The notes under the pieces were generated by a model. That model searched no databases, was not told the DNA's origin, and saw only the letters and a program-made list of their open reading frames with translations. Below are positions 17,524-26,478 of a stretch of 64,000 nt of DNA, in pieces. How positions within the stretch are numbered: the stretch's first letter is position 1; each line of letters begins with the position of its first letter. The position numbers and the translations under genes were made by a program. Origin of the DNA: Mycolicibacterium nivoides (GTDB lineage: Bacteria; Actinomycetota; Actinomycetes; Mycobacteriales; Mycobacteriaceae); the NCBI RefSeq assembly GCF_003855255.1, contig NZ_CP034072.1, positions 2,007,238 to 2,071,237 of the forward strand. The letters run 5' to 3'.

Positions 17524-18885
17524 TCATTGCGCTTGACTCACCGAGGACATGTGGAAATCCGGGATCCGCAGGGTCGGCATCGACGCGCGGGTGGCCCAGT
17601 CACCCCACTCGCGTGGCAGGGTGACCTCGCTGATGCCGGCCTCCGTTGCGCGCCGCAAGAGGTCCAGCGGGCTCTCGTTGAACCGGAAGTTGTTCACCGC
17701 GGCGCTCACCTCGCCGTCCTCGACCAGGTAGACGCCGTCCCGGGTGAGCCCGGTGAGCAGCAGCACGGTCGGGTCGACCTCGCGGATGTACCACAGCGTG
17801 GTCAACAGCAGGCCGCGTTCCGTGCCGGCGATCATATCTGCCAATTCTGTTGTGCCACCGGTCATCAGCAGATTGTCGGCGGGCACCGCGACCGGTGTGC
17901 CGTATTCGGCGGCCACCGCCCGCGGATAAGCCAGCGCGTTGACCACCCCGTCGCGGATCCAGTCCACCCGGCCGATGTCCATCCCGTTGTCGAAGATCGA
18001 CACGCGCTCCGAGGAACTCGGCACGGCAACGAACGGTTGGCAGGCCAATGACTGCGCGAACGGGTCCGAATACAGCGTCAGGCCCAGATCGGTGAGCTTC
18101 TCCCCCACCCGGGTCCCGCCCGGCGCCGACAGCGCGCTGCGCCCTTCCTGCGCCCCGCGGCCGTCCATCGCCCAGGTCAGGTAGATCATCATGTCGGCCA
18201 CGGTCGAGGGCGGCATGAGCGTCTCGTAGCGGCCGGCCGGCAACTCGACGGTCCGCTTCGCCCACCCCAGCTTCAGCGACAGCTCGTCCAGCATCGAATC
18301 TACCTGCACGTCAACGAAATCCGGGGTGCTCACCCCCGCCCAGACACTCGCCCCGTCCCGCTTGGCGTTGATCTCCACCGATCCGGTCGGCTGGGTGTAG
18401 CGACGGCGCAGCCCGGTCGACGTCGCCAGGAACGTCGTCTCCATGACATGGCGCGCATATCCGTAGAGCTGGTCGGAACCGGCGAACCCCTTGGCCAGGT
18501 CTTCGGCGATGCCGGTGAACACCTGCGCACCGGTGCCCACCACCGGCGCATCCCAGTCGGCCGGCATTCCTGCGCCCGGTAACGGCGGTGCGGCATCCCG
18601 GGCCTCGGGTGAGGCCGCCGCGGCGCGCTGGGCGGTGGCCACCAGGTCCGGGATCACCACCGGATCCACTTCGGTGGAGCGCACCGATCCGACATGCGCC
18701 GCGTCGCCGCGGCGCACGATCGAGATCACCGTGATGGTCCGGCCGACCGTCTCACCGTTGGTGGTCATCGAGTTACCGGCCCACCGCAGCGATGTATCGG
18801 CCCGCTCGGTGACCAACACAATCGTCTCTGTGCCCGGATCTGCTGCGGCCAAGGCGATGTCGACGACCTGCTGTGCGCCGATCAT
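17524..18885 (-). CDS. tldE: TldE/PmbA-family subunit of the TldD/TldE protease
   Basis: The 453-residue protein aligns with the modulator-of-gyrase/PmbA family. It has no HExxxH, as expected for the non-catalytic TldE partner. The middle holds the family's Gly-Arg-rich segments, with GLTRDGVYLVEDGEVSAAVNNFRFNES near the C-terminus (each half is characteristic). TldD and TldE form a metalloprotease complex acting on unfolded peptides or on modified peptide precursors. The ATG overlaps the tldD stop as ATGA, so the two are translationally coupled. The equivalent pair in M. tuberculosis (Rv2314c/Rv2315c) also sits beside uspABC. Confidence 0.88.
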   Translation of the reverse strand: MIGAQQVVDIALAAADPGTETIVLVTERADTSLRWAGNSMTTNGETVGRTITVISIVRRGDAAHVGSVRSTEVDPVVIPDLVATAQRAAAASPEARDAAPPLPGAGMPADWDAPVVGTGAQVFTGIAEDLAKGFAGSDQLYGYARHVMETTFLATSTGLRRRYTQPTGSVEINAKRDGASVWAGVSTPDFVDVQVDSMLDELSLKLGWAKRTVELPAGRYETLMPPSTVADMMIYLTWAMDGRGAQEGRSALSAPGGTRVGEKLTDLGLTLYSDPFAQSLACQPFVAVPSSSERVSIFDNGMDIGRVDWIRDGVVNALAYPRAVAAEYGTPVAVPADNLLMTGGTTELADMIAGTERGLLLTTLWYIREVDPTVLLLTGLTRDGVYLVEDGEVSAAVNNFRFNESPLDLLRRATEAGISEVTLPREWGDWATRASMPTLRIPDFHMSSVSQAQ

Positions 18886-20399
18886 CGGCCGCCCTCCGTC
18901 CGGGTGTTCAGTACGTTGATGCCGCGGAACAGGGCGCTCGGGCAGCCGTGGCTGACCGGGGCCACCTGCCCGGGCTGGGCCTTGCCGCAGTTGAACGCAC
19001 CACCCAGGCGCCAGGTCGACGGTCCACCGACAGCCTCCATCGCACCCCAGAAATCGGTCGTGGTGGCCTGGTACGCCACGTCGCGCAGCTGCCCGTCGAG
19101 TCGGCCGTCGCGAATCCGGTAGAACCGCTGGCCGGTGAACTGGAAGTTGTACCGCTGCATGTCGATTGACCAGGACTTGTCGCCCACGACGTAGATGCCG
19201 TCCGACACGCGTGAGATCAGATCCTGCGTGCTGAGATCTTCCGGCCCCGGCTGCAGCGACACATTGGCCATCCGCTGGATTGGGACATGGTGTGGCGAGT
19301 CGGCATATGAGCAGCCATTGGAACGGGCCTGCCCGAGGCGGGGAGCGAACACCCGGTCCAGCTGATAGCCGACGAAGACGCCGTCGCGCACCAGGTCCCA
19401 GCTCTGCGCCCGCACCCCCTCGTCATCGAAACCGACGGTGGCCAAGCCGAATTCCACGGTGCGGTCCGCCGTCACGTTCATCACGGGCGAGCCGTAGCGC
19501 ATGGTGCCGAGCTTGTCCGGAGTGGCGAACGACGTCCCGGCGTAGGCCGCCTCGTAACCGATCGCCCGATCGTATTCGGTGGCGTGACCGATCGATTCGT
19601 GAATCGTCAGCCACAGATTGGACGGGTCGATGACCAGGTCGGTGGGGCCCGCGACAACGGAGGGCGCCTTGGTCTTCTCGGCGAGCAGTGTCGGCAGCTC
19701 GGCCAGCTCAGAAGTCCAGTCCCACACGTCGTCGCCGGCCAATGCTTCCCAGCCCCGCGCCGTCGGTGGGACCAGCGTGCGCATGGTCTCGAACGACCCG
19801 GCAGCGGAGTCGACGGCGACCGCCTCCATCGTCGGCATCACCCGCACCCGCTGCTGGGTGATCGAGGATCCGAACGTATCGGCGTAGAAGGTCTGCTCCT
19901 TGACCGCATGCACTCCCGCCGACACATGGTCCACACCGTCGGCCGCCAGCAACCGGCCGGAGTATTCGCCGAGCAGCGCGATCTTGTCGGCAACGGGGAC
20001 GACGAACGGGTCGACACCGTAATCGGACACCCAGGTCACATCGGTGTAGACCGGTTCGCCGGCCAACTCGATGCGTTCGGCGTTCAACGGAGCGAGCGTC
20101 GTGGCCACCTGCACAGCGCGGCGGGCCGTCTCGGCTGCCACCTCGGGCGCCAGTTCGGCATGGGAGGCGAATCCCCACGCGCCGTCGACGATCACCCGCA
20201 CCGCCAGGCCCACCTCGCGGTTGACCACAGACATCTCCAACTCGCCGTCGCGCAATTGAATGATCTCGGTGGTGATGCGGTGAATCCGCAGATCGGCATA
20301 GCTGGCGCCGGCGGCGGCGGCCGCGGACAGTGCCGCGTCAGCCAACTCGAACCGGGGCAGCTCCAGGAAGTCGGCGTCCACGCGTCGTTGAGCTGTCAC
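18882..20399 (-). CDS. tldD: TldD-family metalloprotease subunit
   Basis: The 505-residue protein has the zinc site H267-E-S-I-G-H272 in the segment TIHESIGHATEYDR, typical of the catalytic TldD subunit. The C-terminal half carries the ANVSLQPG and DGIYVVGDKSWSID segments of the family. It would form a heterodimer with TldE encoded right after it. The assigned start is GTG; an AGGAG lies too close to it to be ideal, so a later GTG at 20381 (VDADFLEL) is also possible. No RiPP precursor is visible in the window, so a general peptide-degrading role is more likely than peptide maturation. Confidence 0.9.
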   Translation of the reverse strand: MTAQRRVDADFLELPRFELADAALSAAAAAGASYADLRIHRITTEIIQLRDGELEMSVVNREVGLAVRVIVDGAWGFASHAELAPEVAAETARRAVQVATTLAPLNAERIELAGEPVYTDVTWVSDYGVDPFVVPVADKIALLGEYSGRLLAADGVDHVSAGVHAVKEQTFYADTFGSSITQQRVRVMPTMEAVAVDSAAGSFETMRTLVPPTARGWEALAGDDVWDWTSELAELPTLLAEKTKAPSVVAGPTDLVIDPSNLWLTIHESIGHATEYDRAIGYEAAYAGTSFATPDKLGTMRYGSPVMNVTADRTVEFGLATVGFDDEGVRAQSWDLVRDGVFVGYQLDRVFAPRLGQARSNGCSYADSPHHVPIQRMANVSLQPGPEDLSTQDLISRVSDGIYVVGDKSWSIDMQRYNFQFTGQRFYRIRDGRLDGQLRDVAYQATTTDFWGAMEAVGGPSTWRLGGAFNCGKAQPGQVAPVSHGCPSALFRGINVLNTRTEGGR

Positions 20400-20434
20400 G
20401 CTCCTACGGTAGCGGCGCTGCGGGGTGACTTGGT

Positions 20435-20989
20435 TCAGGTGGGAGCAACGCGGCGCAGCCAGGCTTCGACGTCGCGGTGGCGTGTGAAGCGGACGATGTG
20501 CAGATGGGGCGCCTGCGATGCCAGCGCAGGGACGGTGTCGCGGAGCTTGTTTCGGGTGCGGAAACCCCAGCGCAAGATGTGGTCACGGTCGGTGAAGATC
20601 GTGCGCAGCGGCGGTTCGATGTTGCCGTTCCACAACTCGAGGCGGCCGAGACGTCGGCGAAGGGTGCGACGCGTCAACTGACGCAGGGCCACCGGGGTCG
20701 GCAGGTCCAGCCACAGCAGGGTGTCCGCGCGCGTCACGATCTGGCTGCGCACGGCGCGGTACTGCCATTCGATCACCCAGGAATCGCCCGCGATGAACTG
20801 CTCGACATCGCTGATGAACGTGGGTCGGGGTTCCCACCCGGGTCCGTGATAGAGACTGTCGATCTCGACGTACGGCAGGTCCAACTGGTGCGACAGTCGC
20901 GTCGCAAGAGTCGTCTTGCCCGACCCCGTCACCCCGGCGACGGCGATGCGCCGCGGCTCCCAGGTCACTGGATCTTGAGCCGTCAACAC
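20435..20989 (-). CDS. P-loop small-molecule kinase-like protein
   Basis: The 184-residue protein opens with a Walker A loop, GVTGSGKTT (residues 19-27), followed by LPYVEIDSLYHGPGW, the substrate-binding pattern of adenylate-kinase-like topology modulation proteins (FlaR type). An Arg-rich lid, RRTLRRRLGRLELWNG, follows around residue 120. These point to a nucleotide- or small-molecule-phosphorylating enzyme rather than an ABC ATPase. The substrate is unknown. The start codon is unclear: GTG 20989 and nearby TTG or GTG codons are all usable. It is transcribed towards tldD and may share its promoter. Confidence 0.7.
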   Translation of the reverse strand: MLTAQDPVTWEPRRIAVAGVTGSGKTTLATRLSHQLDLPYVEIDSLYHGPGWEPRPTFISDVEQFIAGDSWVIEWQYRAVRSQIVTRADTLLWLDLPTPVALRQLTRRTLRRRLGRLELWNGNIEPPLRTIFTDRDHILRWGFRTRNKLRDTVPALASQAPHLHIVRFTRHRDVEAWLRRVAPT

Positions 20990-21022
20990 CCGACCGATCG
21001 TAGCGAGGCCTAACGTGAGGAC

Positions 21023-22690
21023 ATGGCAGAGCTCAGCAGGCGGACAGTCCTAGGTGGTGCGGCAGTGGCCGCCGGCGCGGCCGCGGTCGGATTCGGCGGC
21101 TACGAACTGCTGGGCAGGCGCGGCCCGGGCCCCGCCGGCCAGCCCAACATCCTCGTCGTCATCGTCGACCAGATGCGGGCCCCGCAATGGTTCCCCGATA
21201 CCCAGCAGCTCGGCGCGTTGTTGCCGAGCCTCGACCGGCTCCGCGCCCGTAGCACCTCGTTCGGCGCGCACTACAGCGCGTCGAACATGTGCACGCCGTC
21301 GCGCGGGGTGCTGACCACCGGGCTGTACTCCCATCAGACCGGCTGCCTGTATACCGGCGAAGGCCCCACCGAGTCGACGCTGGCTGCCCGGTTCCCGACG
21401 TGGGGGACGATGCTGCGCGACGCCGGCTACCGCACCTGGTGGTGGGGCAAGTGGCACCTGGGCAGCGTGGCCGACAACACGCCCGACGGCCTGGACGTCC
21501 ACGGCTTCTCCGGCGGCACCTACCCGTCCCCCAACGGCGCACCGAACCAGGGCCTGCAGCAAGACCCGTCGATCGTCGACCAGTTCGCCGGGTGGTTCGA
21601 CGCCCACGCGAACGAGGGCCCCTGGTGCACCACGGTGTCCCTGGTCAACCCGCATGACATCTGCTGGTGGCCGAAAAATCCTCTGCCAGAAGATGTTCCG
21701 CACCGGTTCAGCGCGAAGCCGGTCAACTTCGAGACTGCGGACGACCTGCGCCGCCGCGGCAAGCCACAGTTGCAGATCGACTACATGAACTTCATGTCGC
21801 CGCTGATGACCGGCGCGATGGACTACACCGGGCCCGAGTCAGCCGCGCAGTGGGCGCGGTGCCTCGACATGTACCTGTGGCTGCATCAGCAGGTGGACAC
21901 CCAGATCGGCCGGGTACTCGACATCCTGGCGGCGCGCCCGGACATCGACGACAACACCGTCGTCGTGTTCACCTCCGACCACGGCGAGTACGCCGGGTCG
22001 CACGGCCTGCGCGGCAAGGGCGCCGCGGTCTACGAGGAGAGCATCCGGGTGCCGCTCTACATCCGCGACCCATCGGGTCACCTGACACCCGGGCCCGGCG
22101 ACACCCGCACCCAGCTGACTTCCAGCGCCGACCTGGCGCCGCTCTTGCTGACCATCGCGCACGGCGGGACGGACTGGCGGTCCGACTCCCGGTACTCCTA
22201 CCTGGCGAGCCGCACCGACATCGCCCGGATCGCCGCCGATGCGGCGGCACCGGGACGGGCGTGGGTCGCGCACGCCACCGACGACATGTCGGTGGAGGAG
22301 ATGGCCGCCTTGATGAAATCCCCACTGGCAAAGAAGTTCTTCGGCACGGACGGCCCACCCACCGAGATCCCGACGTCGGCACCCAGCCACATCGTGGCCG
22401 TGCGAACCCAGGACGCCAAGCTCGGCATGTACACGTACTGGAAGCCCGGCAGCATGGACATCGACACCTCACGGCCCATCCAGCACGAGTTGTACGACTA
22501 TGCAACCGATTCCGGCATTCACGAACTCGACAACCAAGCCGGCCGCAGTGCCAAGCAGGCCGACTTGCAGGCACTTCTCGACCACGAGGTGCTGCCCGAA
22601 CTGCGGGCCCCGCTGCCCGAGTTTCTCGATGAGGCACAGGAGCAGGGGCTGGCGAACATGAAGGAACTCGCCACGTTGCGCGGAGGCTGA
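21023..22690 (+). CDS. Tat-exported sulfatase-family hydrolase
   Basis: The 555-residue protein begins with a twin-arginine signal (SRRTVLGGAAVAAG, residues 5-18). The mature part has the alkaline-phosphatase-superfamily start NILVVIVDQMRAP, with the metal Asp49, and the sulfatase signature C90-T-P-S-R94, in which the Cys is oxidised to formylglycine. VVVFTSDHGEYAGSHG gives the second metal site near residue 320. It should cleave sulfate esters (or act as a related choline-sulfatase or phosphonate hydrolase) outside the membrane. A formylglycine-generating enzyme is required and is not in this window. The ATG is 34 bases from the divergent kinase start. Confidence 0.88.
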   Translation: MAELSRRTVLGGAAVAAGAAAVGFGGYELLGRRGPGPAGQPNILVVIVDQMRAPQWFPDTQQLGALLPSLDRLRARSTSFGAHYSASNMCTPSRGVLTTGLYSHQTGCLYTGEGPTESTLAARFPTWGTMLRDAGYRTWWWGKWHLGSVADNTPDGLDVHGFSGGTYPSPNGAPNQGLQQDPSIVDQFAGWFDAHANEGPWCTTVSLVNPHDICWWPKNPLPEDVPHRFSAKPVNFETADDLRRRGKPQLQIDYMNFMSPLMTGAMDYTGPESAAQWARCLDMYLWLHQQVDTQIGRVLDILAARPDIDDNTVVVFTSDHGEYAGSHGLRGKGAAVYEESIRVPLYIRDPSGHLTPGPGDTRTQLTSSADLAPLLLTIAHGGTDWRSDSRYSYLASRTDIARIAADAAAPGRAWVAHATDDMSVEEMAALMKSPLAKKFFGTDGPPTEIPTSAPSHIVAVRTQDAKLGMYTYWKPGSMDIDTSRPIQHELYDYATDSGIHELDNQAGRSAKQADLQALLDHEVLPELRAPLPEFLDEAQEQGLANMKELATLRGG

Positions 22691-22775
22691 ACCCGGTAGC
22701 TGAAACCGCTTCCCGGCGGCGCCTGACGTACTAGCGTCCTTCCGACGGTCGTTGGTTCGCTAGGAGGATGGCGTC

Positions 22776-23762
22776 ATGCGCGTGTTGGTCACCGGCGGTA
22801 CCGGATTTGTGGGTGGATGGACCGCGAAAGCGATTGCCGACGCCGGTCATTCCGTCCGATTTCTGGTGCGCAATCCGGACCGGCTGCACACCAGCGTCGC
22901 CAAGCTCGGGGTCGACGTCTCCGACCATGCGGTCGGCGACATCACCGACCGCGACTCGGTCATGCGTGCGCTTGAGGGTTGCGACGCCGTCCTGCACAGC
23001 GCGGCACTGGTCGCCACCGATCCGAGCCAGACCGCGCAGATGATGAGCACCAACATGGACGGTGCGCGGAACGTTCTGGGCGGCGCCGCAGAACTCGGCC
23101 TCGATCCGATCATCCACGTATCGAGTATCACCGCCCTGTTCAACCCCGATGTGGAGACGCTGGAAGCGGACCTGCCGGTGTTCGGCGGCACCGACGGCTA
23201 CGGACGGTCCAAGGCGCAGGTCGAGATCTACGCCCGCGGAATGCAGGATGCCGGTGCGCCGGTGAACATCACCTATCCCGGTATGGTCATGGGCCCGCCG
23301 GTCGGCAACCAGTTCGGCGAAGCCGGCGAGGGTGTCGCCGCCGCACTGCAACTCGGCGCGATCCCCGGTCGCAGTGCGGCCTGGACCATCGTCGACGGTC
23401 GTGACCTGGCCGCCCTGCACGTCGCGCTGCTCGAACCGGGCCGCGGGCCCCGCCGCTATATGGCGGGCGGACACCGCATTCCGGTGGACCAACTCGCCAA
23501 ACTGCTCACCGAGGTCGGCGACAAGACCATGTTCGCCGTCCCGGTTCCCGACACCGTGCTGCGGATCGCCGGACAGGTACTCGACCGGATGGGCCCCTTC
23601 CTGCCGTTCCAGACACCGTTCACCGAGGCCGGGATGCAGTACTACACGCAGATGCCGGCGTCCGACGACTCACCGAGTGAACGGGACTTCGGCATCACCT
23701 ACCGCGATCCGCGAATCACGCTGGCCGACACCGTCGCCGGCTTCCGAGACCTCAACAGCTGA
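22776..23762 (+). CDS. extended SDR: NAD-dependent epimerase/dehydratase
   Basis: The 328-residue protein has the Rossmann motif GGTGFVGG (residues 7-14), an NAD-binding Arg in FLVRNPDRL, and the catalytic Tyr142-Gly-Arg-Ser-Lys146. This makes it an extended short-chain dehydrogenase/reductase acting on an NDP-sugar, steroid or similar substrate. The overall pattern (VTGGTGFVGGWTAKAIADAGH) is shared with mycobacterial dihydroflavonol-reductase-like and 3-beta-HSD-like proteins. The exact substrate is open. The AGGAGG at 22763 gives a strong RBS for the ATG. A strong hairpin follows the stop. Confidence 0.85.
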   Translation: MRVLVTGGTGFVGGWTAKAIADAGHSVRFLVRNPDRLHTSVAKLGVDVSDHAVGDITDRDSVMRALEGCDAVLHSAALVATDPSQTAQMMSTNMDGARNVLGGAAELGLDPIIHVSSITALFNPDVETLEADLPVFGGTDGYGRSKAQVEIYARGMQDAGAPVNITYPGMVMGPPVGNQFGEAGEGVAAALQLGAIPGRSAAWTIVDGRDLAALHVALLEPGRGPRRYMAGGHRIPVDQLAKLLTEVGDKTMFAVPVPDTVLRIAGQVLDRMGPFLPFQTPFTEAGMQYYTQMPASDDSPSERDFGITYRDPRITLADTVAGFRDLNS

Positions 23763-23763
23763 C

Positions 23764-23799
23764 GGCCGGAAGCGGTCCCCCGAGGACCTGCTTCCGGCC
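23764..23799. terminator. hairpin terminator between convergent genes
   Basis: GGCCGGAAGC (23764-23773) pairs perfectly with GCTTCCGGCC (23790-23799), and inside it GGTCC pairs with GGACC around the loop CCCGA, with one bulged T. It starts just after the epimerase stop and precedes the end of the convergent cutinase gene, so it can serve both. There is no U-tract, as is common in mycobacteria. Confidence 0.7.
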
Positions 23800-23821
23800 G
23801 CCGGCCGTTGTTCAGTTGGTG

Positions 23822-24604
23822 TCAGTTCTCGCCGACCTGGCCTGCCGTCTGCACCACCGGCGCCGAGGGTGCCGCACCCCCGAGCTGGCGGGCCGCGAAA
23901 TCAGCTGCCTGGATTGCCATCCCGTTGTCCTTGTAGGAGCTGTGGGCGGCGCGGTTCAGACCCCCGGGGAAGCAGATGGGGTCGCCCGGTGCACACAGCT
24001 GGATGGTCTTGGCCGCGTACGACGGGCCGATGGCGATCGGCGGGGCGCTGCGGTCGGCCAGGCCCAGAATCCACTCGTCGGGCGTTCCGAACAGAGCCAC
24101 AGCCGCGACGTGCGAGGCGATCGATGCCGGCATCGGGCCACTGATACCGGCGGGCAGGACGAACCCGGCGGGCACGCTGCCGGCGGTGGTGTAACCGGCC
24201 ACCGCGGCTCCCTGCGAGTAACCGCCCAACACGATCTTGGTCGCCGGGCAGGTCGCCGCGATCGACTGGATCCGATTGCTTGCGTCGGCGACGCCGTCGG
24301 CCGCCTGGCCGAAGTCCAGCGATGCCGGATAGTTCACTCCGTACACGTCGACCGTCTTGCCGGGCAGATCGGCGCTGAGCGCGTCGACGAACGCCTGCCC
24401 GGTGGCGCCCACGCCGGGTGCCTCGTTGGTCCCGCGGGCGAACACCACCTCGACGTCCGCACACCCGTCGGCGGCATTGGCCGAGGCAATCGGGCCCGCC
24501 AGCGAGCCGAGCACCATGGCGGCCAGCGCGAAGACTGTGAAGATCGTGGACTGTGCCACCTTGCTGATCGAAGCGCCCGTGCGGGCTCGCTGCGGTGTAT
24601 TCAT
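23822..24604 (-). CDS. secreted cutinase-family serine esterase
   Basis: The 260-residue protein has a signal peptide cleaved after about SANA (residue 44). The mature part is a cutinase: nucleophile GGYSQGA (Ser130), acid in CAPGDPIC (Asp208, between disulfide Cys204 and Cys211), and catalytic His221 in AAHSSY. Cys48 and Cys119 would form the other disulfide. Mycobacterial cutinase-like (Culp) proteins are extracellular lipases or esterases, some active on cell-envelope lipids. The C-terminal 30 residues are a Pro/Ala-rich tail. It is monocistronic and convergent with the epimerase gene. Confidence 0.9.
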   Translation of the reverse strand: MNTPQRARTGASISKVAQSTIFTVFALAAMVLGSLAGPIASANAADGCADVEVVFARGTNEAPGVGATGQAFVDALSADLPGKTVDVYGVNYPASLDFGQAADGVADASNRIQSIAATCPATKIVLGGYSQGAAVAGYTTAGSVPAGFVLPAGISGPMPASIASHVAAVALFGTPDEWILGLADRSAPPIAIGPSYAAKTIQLCAPGDPICFPGGLNRAAHSSYKDNGMAIQAADFAARQLGGAAPSAPVVQTAGQVGEN

Positions 24605-24806
24605 GAGATTCTCCCCCAGTCCCTGTTTGCTGCGATTACCTGCTACAAGCGCGAGGCAGCGAATTCGATTCCGGAGGAGTCAAGTGATCTACGTCATCTG
24701 AGCAAATCGCGCGCGCCGGGATTGCACGACGGCATTCCGGCGTTGAGGGTGGGCGCTCGGGTGCCCGGCGTGGCGTCCGAAGGTCACGAACCGCTTTAAT
24801 GGCTCG

Positions 24807-25679
24807 ATGGCCACCTCGCGTGTCCGCACCACCGCCCTGGGGTACGCGCTTGTCGCCCCCAGCCTGTTCGGCGTCGTCACCTTCCTGTTACTGCCCATGC
24901 TGGTGGTGATCTGGCTGAGCCTGCAACGGTGGGACCTGCTCGGCCCGATCGAGTATGTGGGACTGGACAATTGGACGTCGGTGCTCACCGATTCGTCGTT
25001 TGCTCGGTCTCTGGCGATCACACTGCTGTTCGTACTGCTGGTGGTGCCGACCCAAACCGTACTGGGACTGATCGCGGCATCGCTGCTGGCCCGAGATCTC
25101 CCCGGCACCGGCTTTTTCCGCACCGTGTACGTATTGCCGTGGATCTGCGCGCCGCTCGCCATCGCGGTGTTGTGGAAATGGATCCTGGCGCCCACGGACG
25201 GAGCGCTGAGCACTGTGCTGGGCCGGCAGGTGGACTGGCTCACCGACCCGGGGCTGGCGCTGCCGGTGGTGTCGGCGGTCGTGGTGTGGACCAACGTCGG
25301 CTACGTGACGCTGTTCTTCCTGGCAGGCATCCTCAACATCCCGGCCGACGTCCACAACGCCGCCCGCACCGACGGCGCCACCGACTGGCAGCGGTTCCGT
25401 CACATCACCCTGCCGATGCTGCGCCCGACCACGTTCTTCGTCCTTGTCACCGGAATTGTCAGCGCCGCGCAGGTATTCGACACCGTGTACGCGCTGACCG
25501 CGGGCGGGCCCCAAGGGCGCACCGACCTGGTGGCCCACCGGATCTATGCCGAGGCGTTCGGTGCGGCCGCGGTGGGTCGCGCTTCCGTGATGGCCATCGT
25601 GCTGTTCGTCATCCTCGTCGGCATCACGCTCCTCCAGCACGTCTACTTCCGCCGCAGGATCAGCTATGACCTCACGTAA
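24807..25679 (+). CDS. uspA: sugar ABC transporter permease UspA
   Basis: The 290-residue protein has six helices and the cytoplasmic EAA-like loop AARTDGATDWQRFRHITLPML (quoted in part here as AARTDGATDW), which docks the ATPase. This is a MalF-type permease. Together with the next two genes, it matches the order of M. tuberculosis uspA-uspB-uspC (Rv2316-Rv2318), an importer for amino sugars or related glycans, beside the same tldD/tldE neighbours. No ATPase gene is present in the operon, so a shared sugar ATPase must be borrowed. The stop overlaps the next start by 14 bases. Confidence 0.88.
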   Translation: MATSRVRTTALGYALVAPSLFGVVTFLLLPMLVVIWLSLQRWDLLGPIEYVGLDNWTSVLTDSSFARSLAITLLFVLLVVPTQTVLGLIAASLLARDLPGTGFFRTVYVLPWICAPLAIAVLWKWILAPTDGALSTVLGRQVDWLTDPGLALPVVSAVVVWTNVGYVTLFFLAGILNIPADVHNAARTDGATDWQRFRHITLPMLRPTTFFVLVTGIVSAAQVFDTVYALTAGGPQGRTDLVAHRIYAEAFGAAAVGRASVMAIVLFVILVGITLLQHVYFRRRISYDLT

Positions 25680-26478
25680 CGCACTGATCTACGTGGGGCT
25701 GCTCCTCGGCGCGGTGATCACGCTGCTGCCCTTCGGCCTCGGGTTGCTCACCTCGTTCACCTCGGCCGAGCAGTTCGCCACCGATCCTCCGCTGTCACTA
25801 CCCGCGCCGCCGACGTTGGAGAACTACGTCGGGCTGTCGGAAGCCGGGTTCGGACGCGCCATCGTGGTGACGGCCTTGATGACCGCCGTCATCCTGCTGG
25901 GCCAACTGGTGTTCTCGGTGCTGGCCGCCTATGCCTTTGCCCGGCTGCGGTTTCCCGGCCGCGACGCGTTGTTCTGGGTCTACATCGCCACGCTGATGGT
26001 GCCTGCGACGGTGACTGTCGTTCCGCTGTACCTGATGATGGCCGAAGCCGGGTTGCGCAACACCTTCTGGGCACTGGTGCTGCCGTTCATGTTCGGCTCG
26101 CCGTACGCGATCTTCCTGTTGCGTGAGTACTTTCGGTCCATTCCCGGCGATCTGATCAATGCGGCCCGCCTCGACGGCGCCCACACGCTGGACGTGATCA
26201 CCCATGTGGTGGTGCCGGCCAGCCGGCCGATCCTCGTGACCCTGGCGTTGATCACCGTGGTGAGCCAGTGGAACAACTTCCTGTGGCCGTTGGTGATCAC
26301 GAGCGGCAGCAAGTGGCAGGTGCTCACGGTCGCGACGGCTGGGCTGCAGACGCAATACAACGCGCAGTGGACGCTGGTGATGGCGGCGACCACGGTGGCG
26401 ATCGTCCCGCTGATCGTGTTGTTCATCGCGTTCTCGCGCAACATCGTCCGTTCGATCGTCGTGACGGGGATCAAATGA
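25666..26478 (+). CDS. uspB: sugar ABC transporter permease UspB (UspE)
   Basis: The 270-residue MalG-type permease has six helices and the EAA loop INAARLDGAHTLDVITHVVV near residue 165. The N-terminus MTSRNALIYVGLLLGAVITLLP is a signal-anchor helix. It would pair with UspA to form the channel of an amino-sugar importer in the plasma membrane. Its start lies within the 3' end of uspA and its stop overlaps the uspC ATG as ATGA, so the three genes are tightly coupled. Confidence 0.88.
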   Translation: MTSRNALIYVGLLLGAVITLLPFGLGLLTSFTSAEQFATDPPLSLPAPPTLENYVGLSEAGFGRAIVVTALMTAVILLGQLVFSVLAAYAFARLRFPGRDALFWVYIATLMVPATVTVVPLYLMMAEAGLRNTFWALVLPFMFGSPYAIFLLREYFRSIPGDLINAARLDGAHTLDVITHVVVPASRPILVTLALITVVSQWNNFLWPLVITSGSKWQVLTVATAGLQTQYNAQWTLVMAATTVAIVPLIVLFIAFSRNIVRSIVVTGIK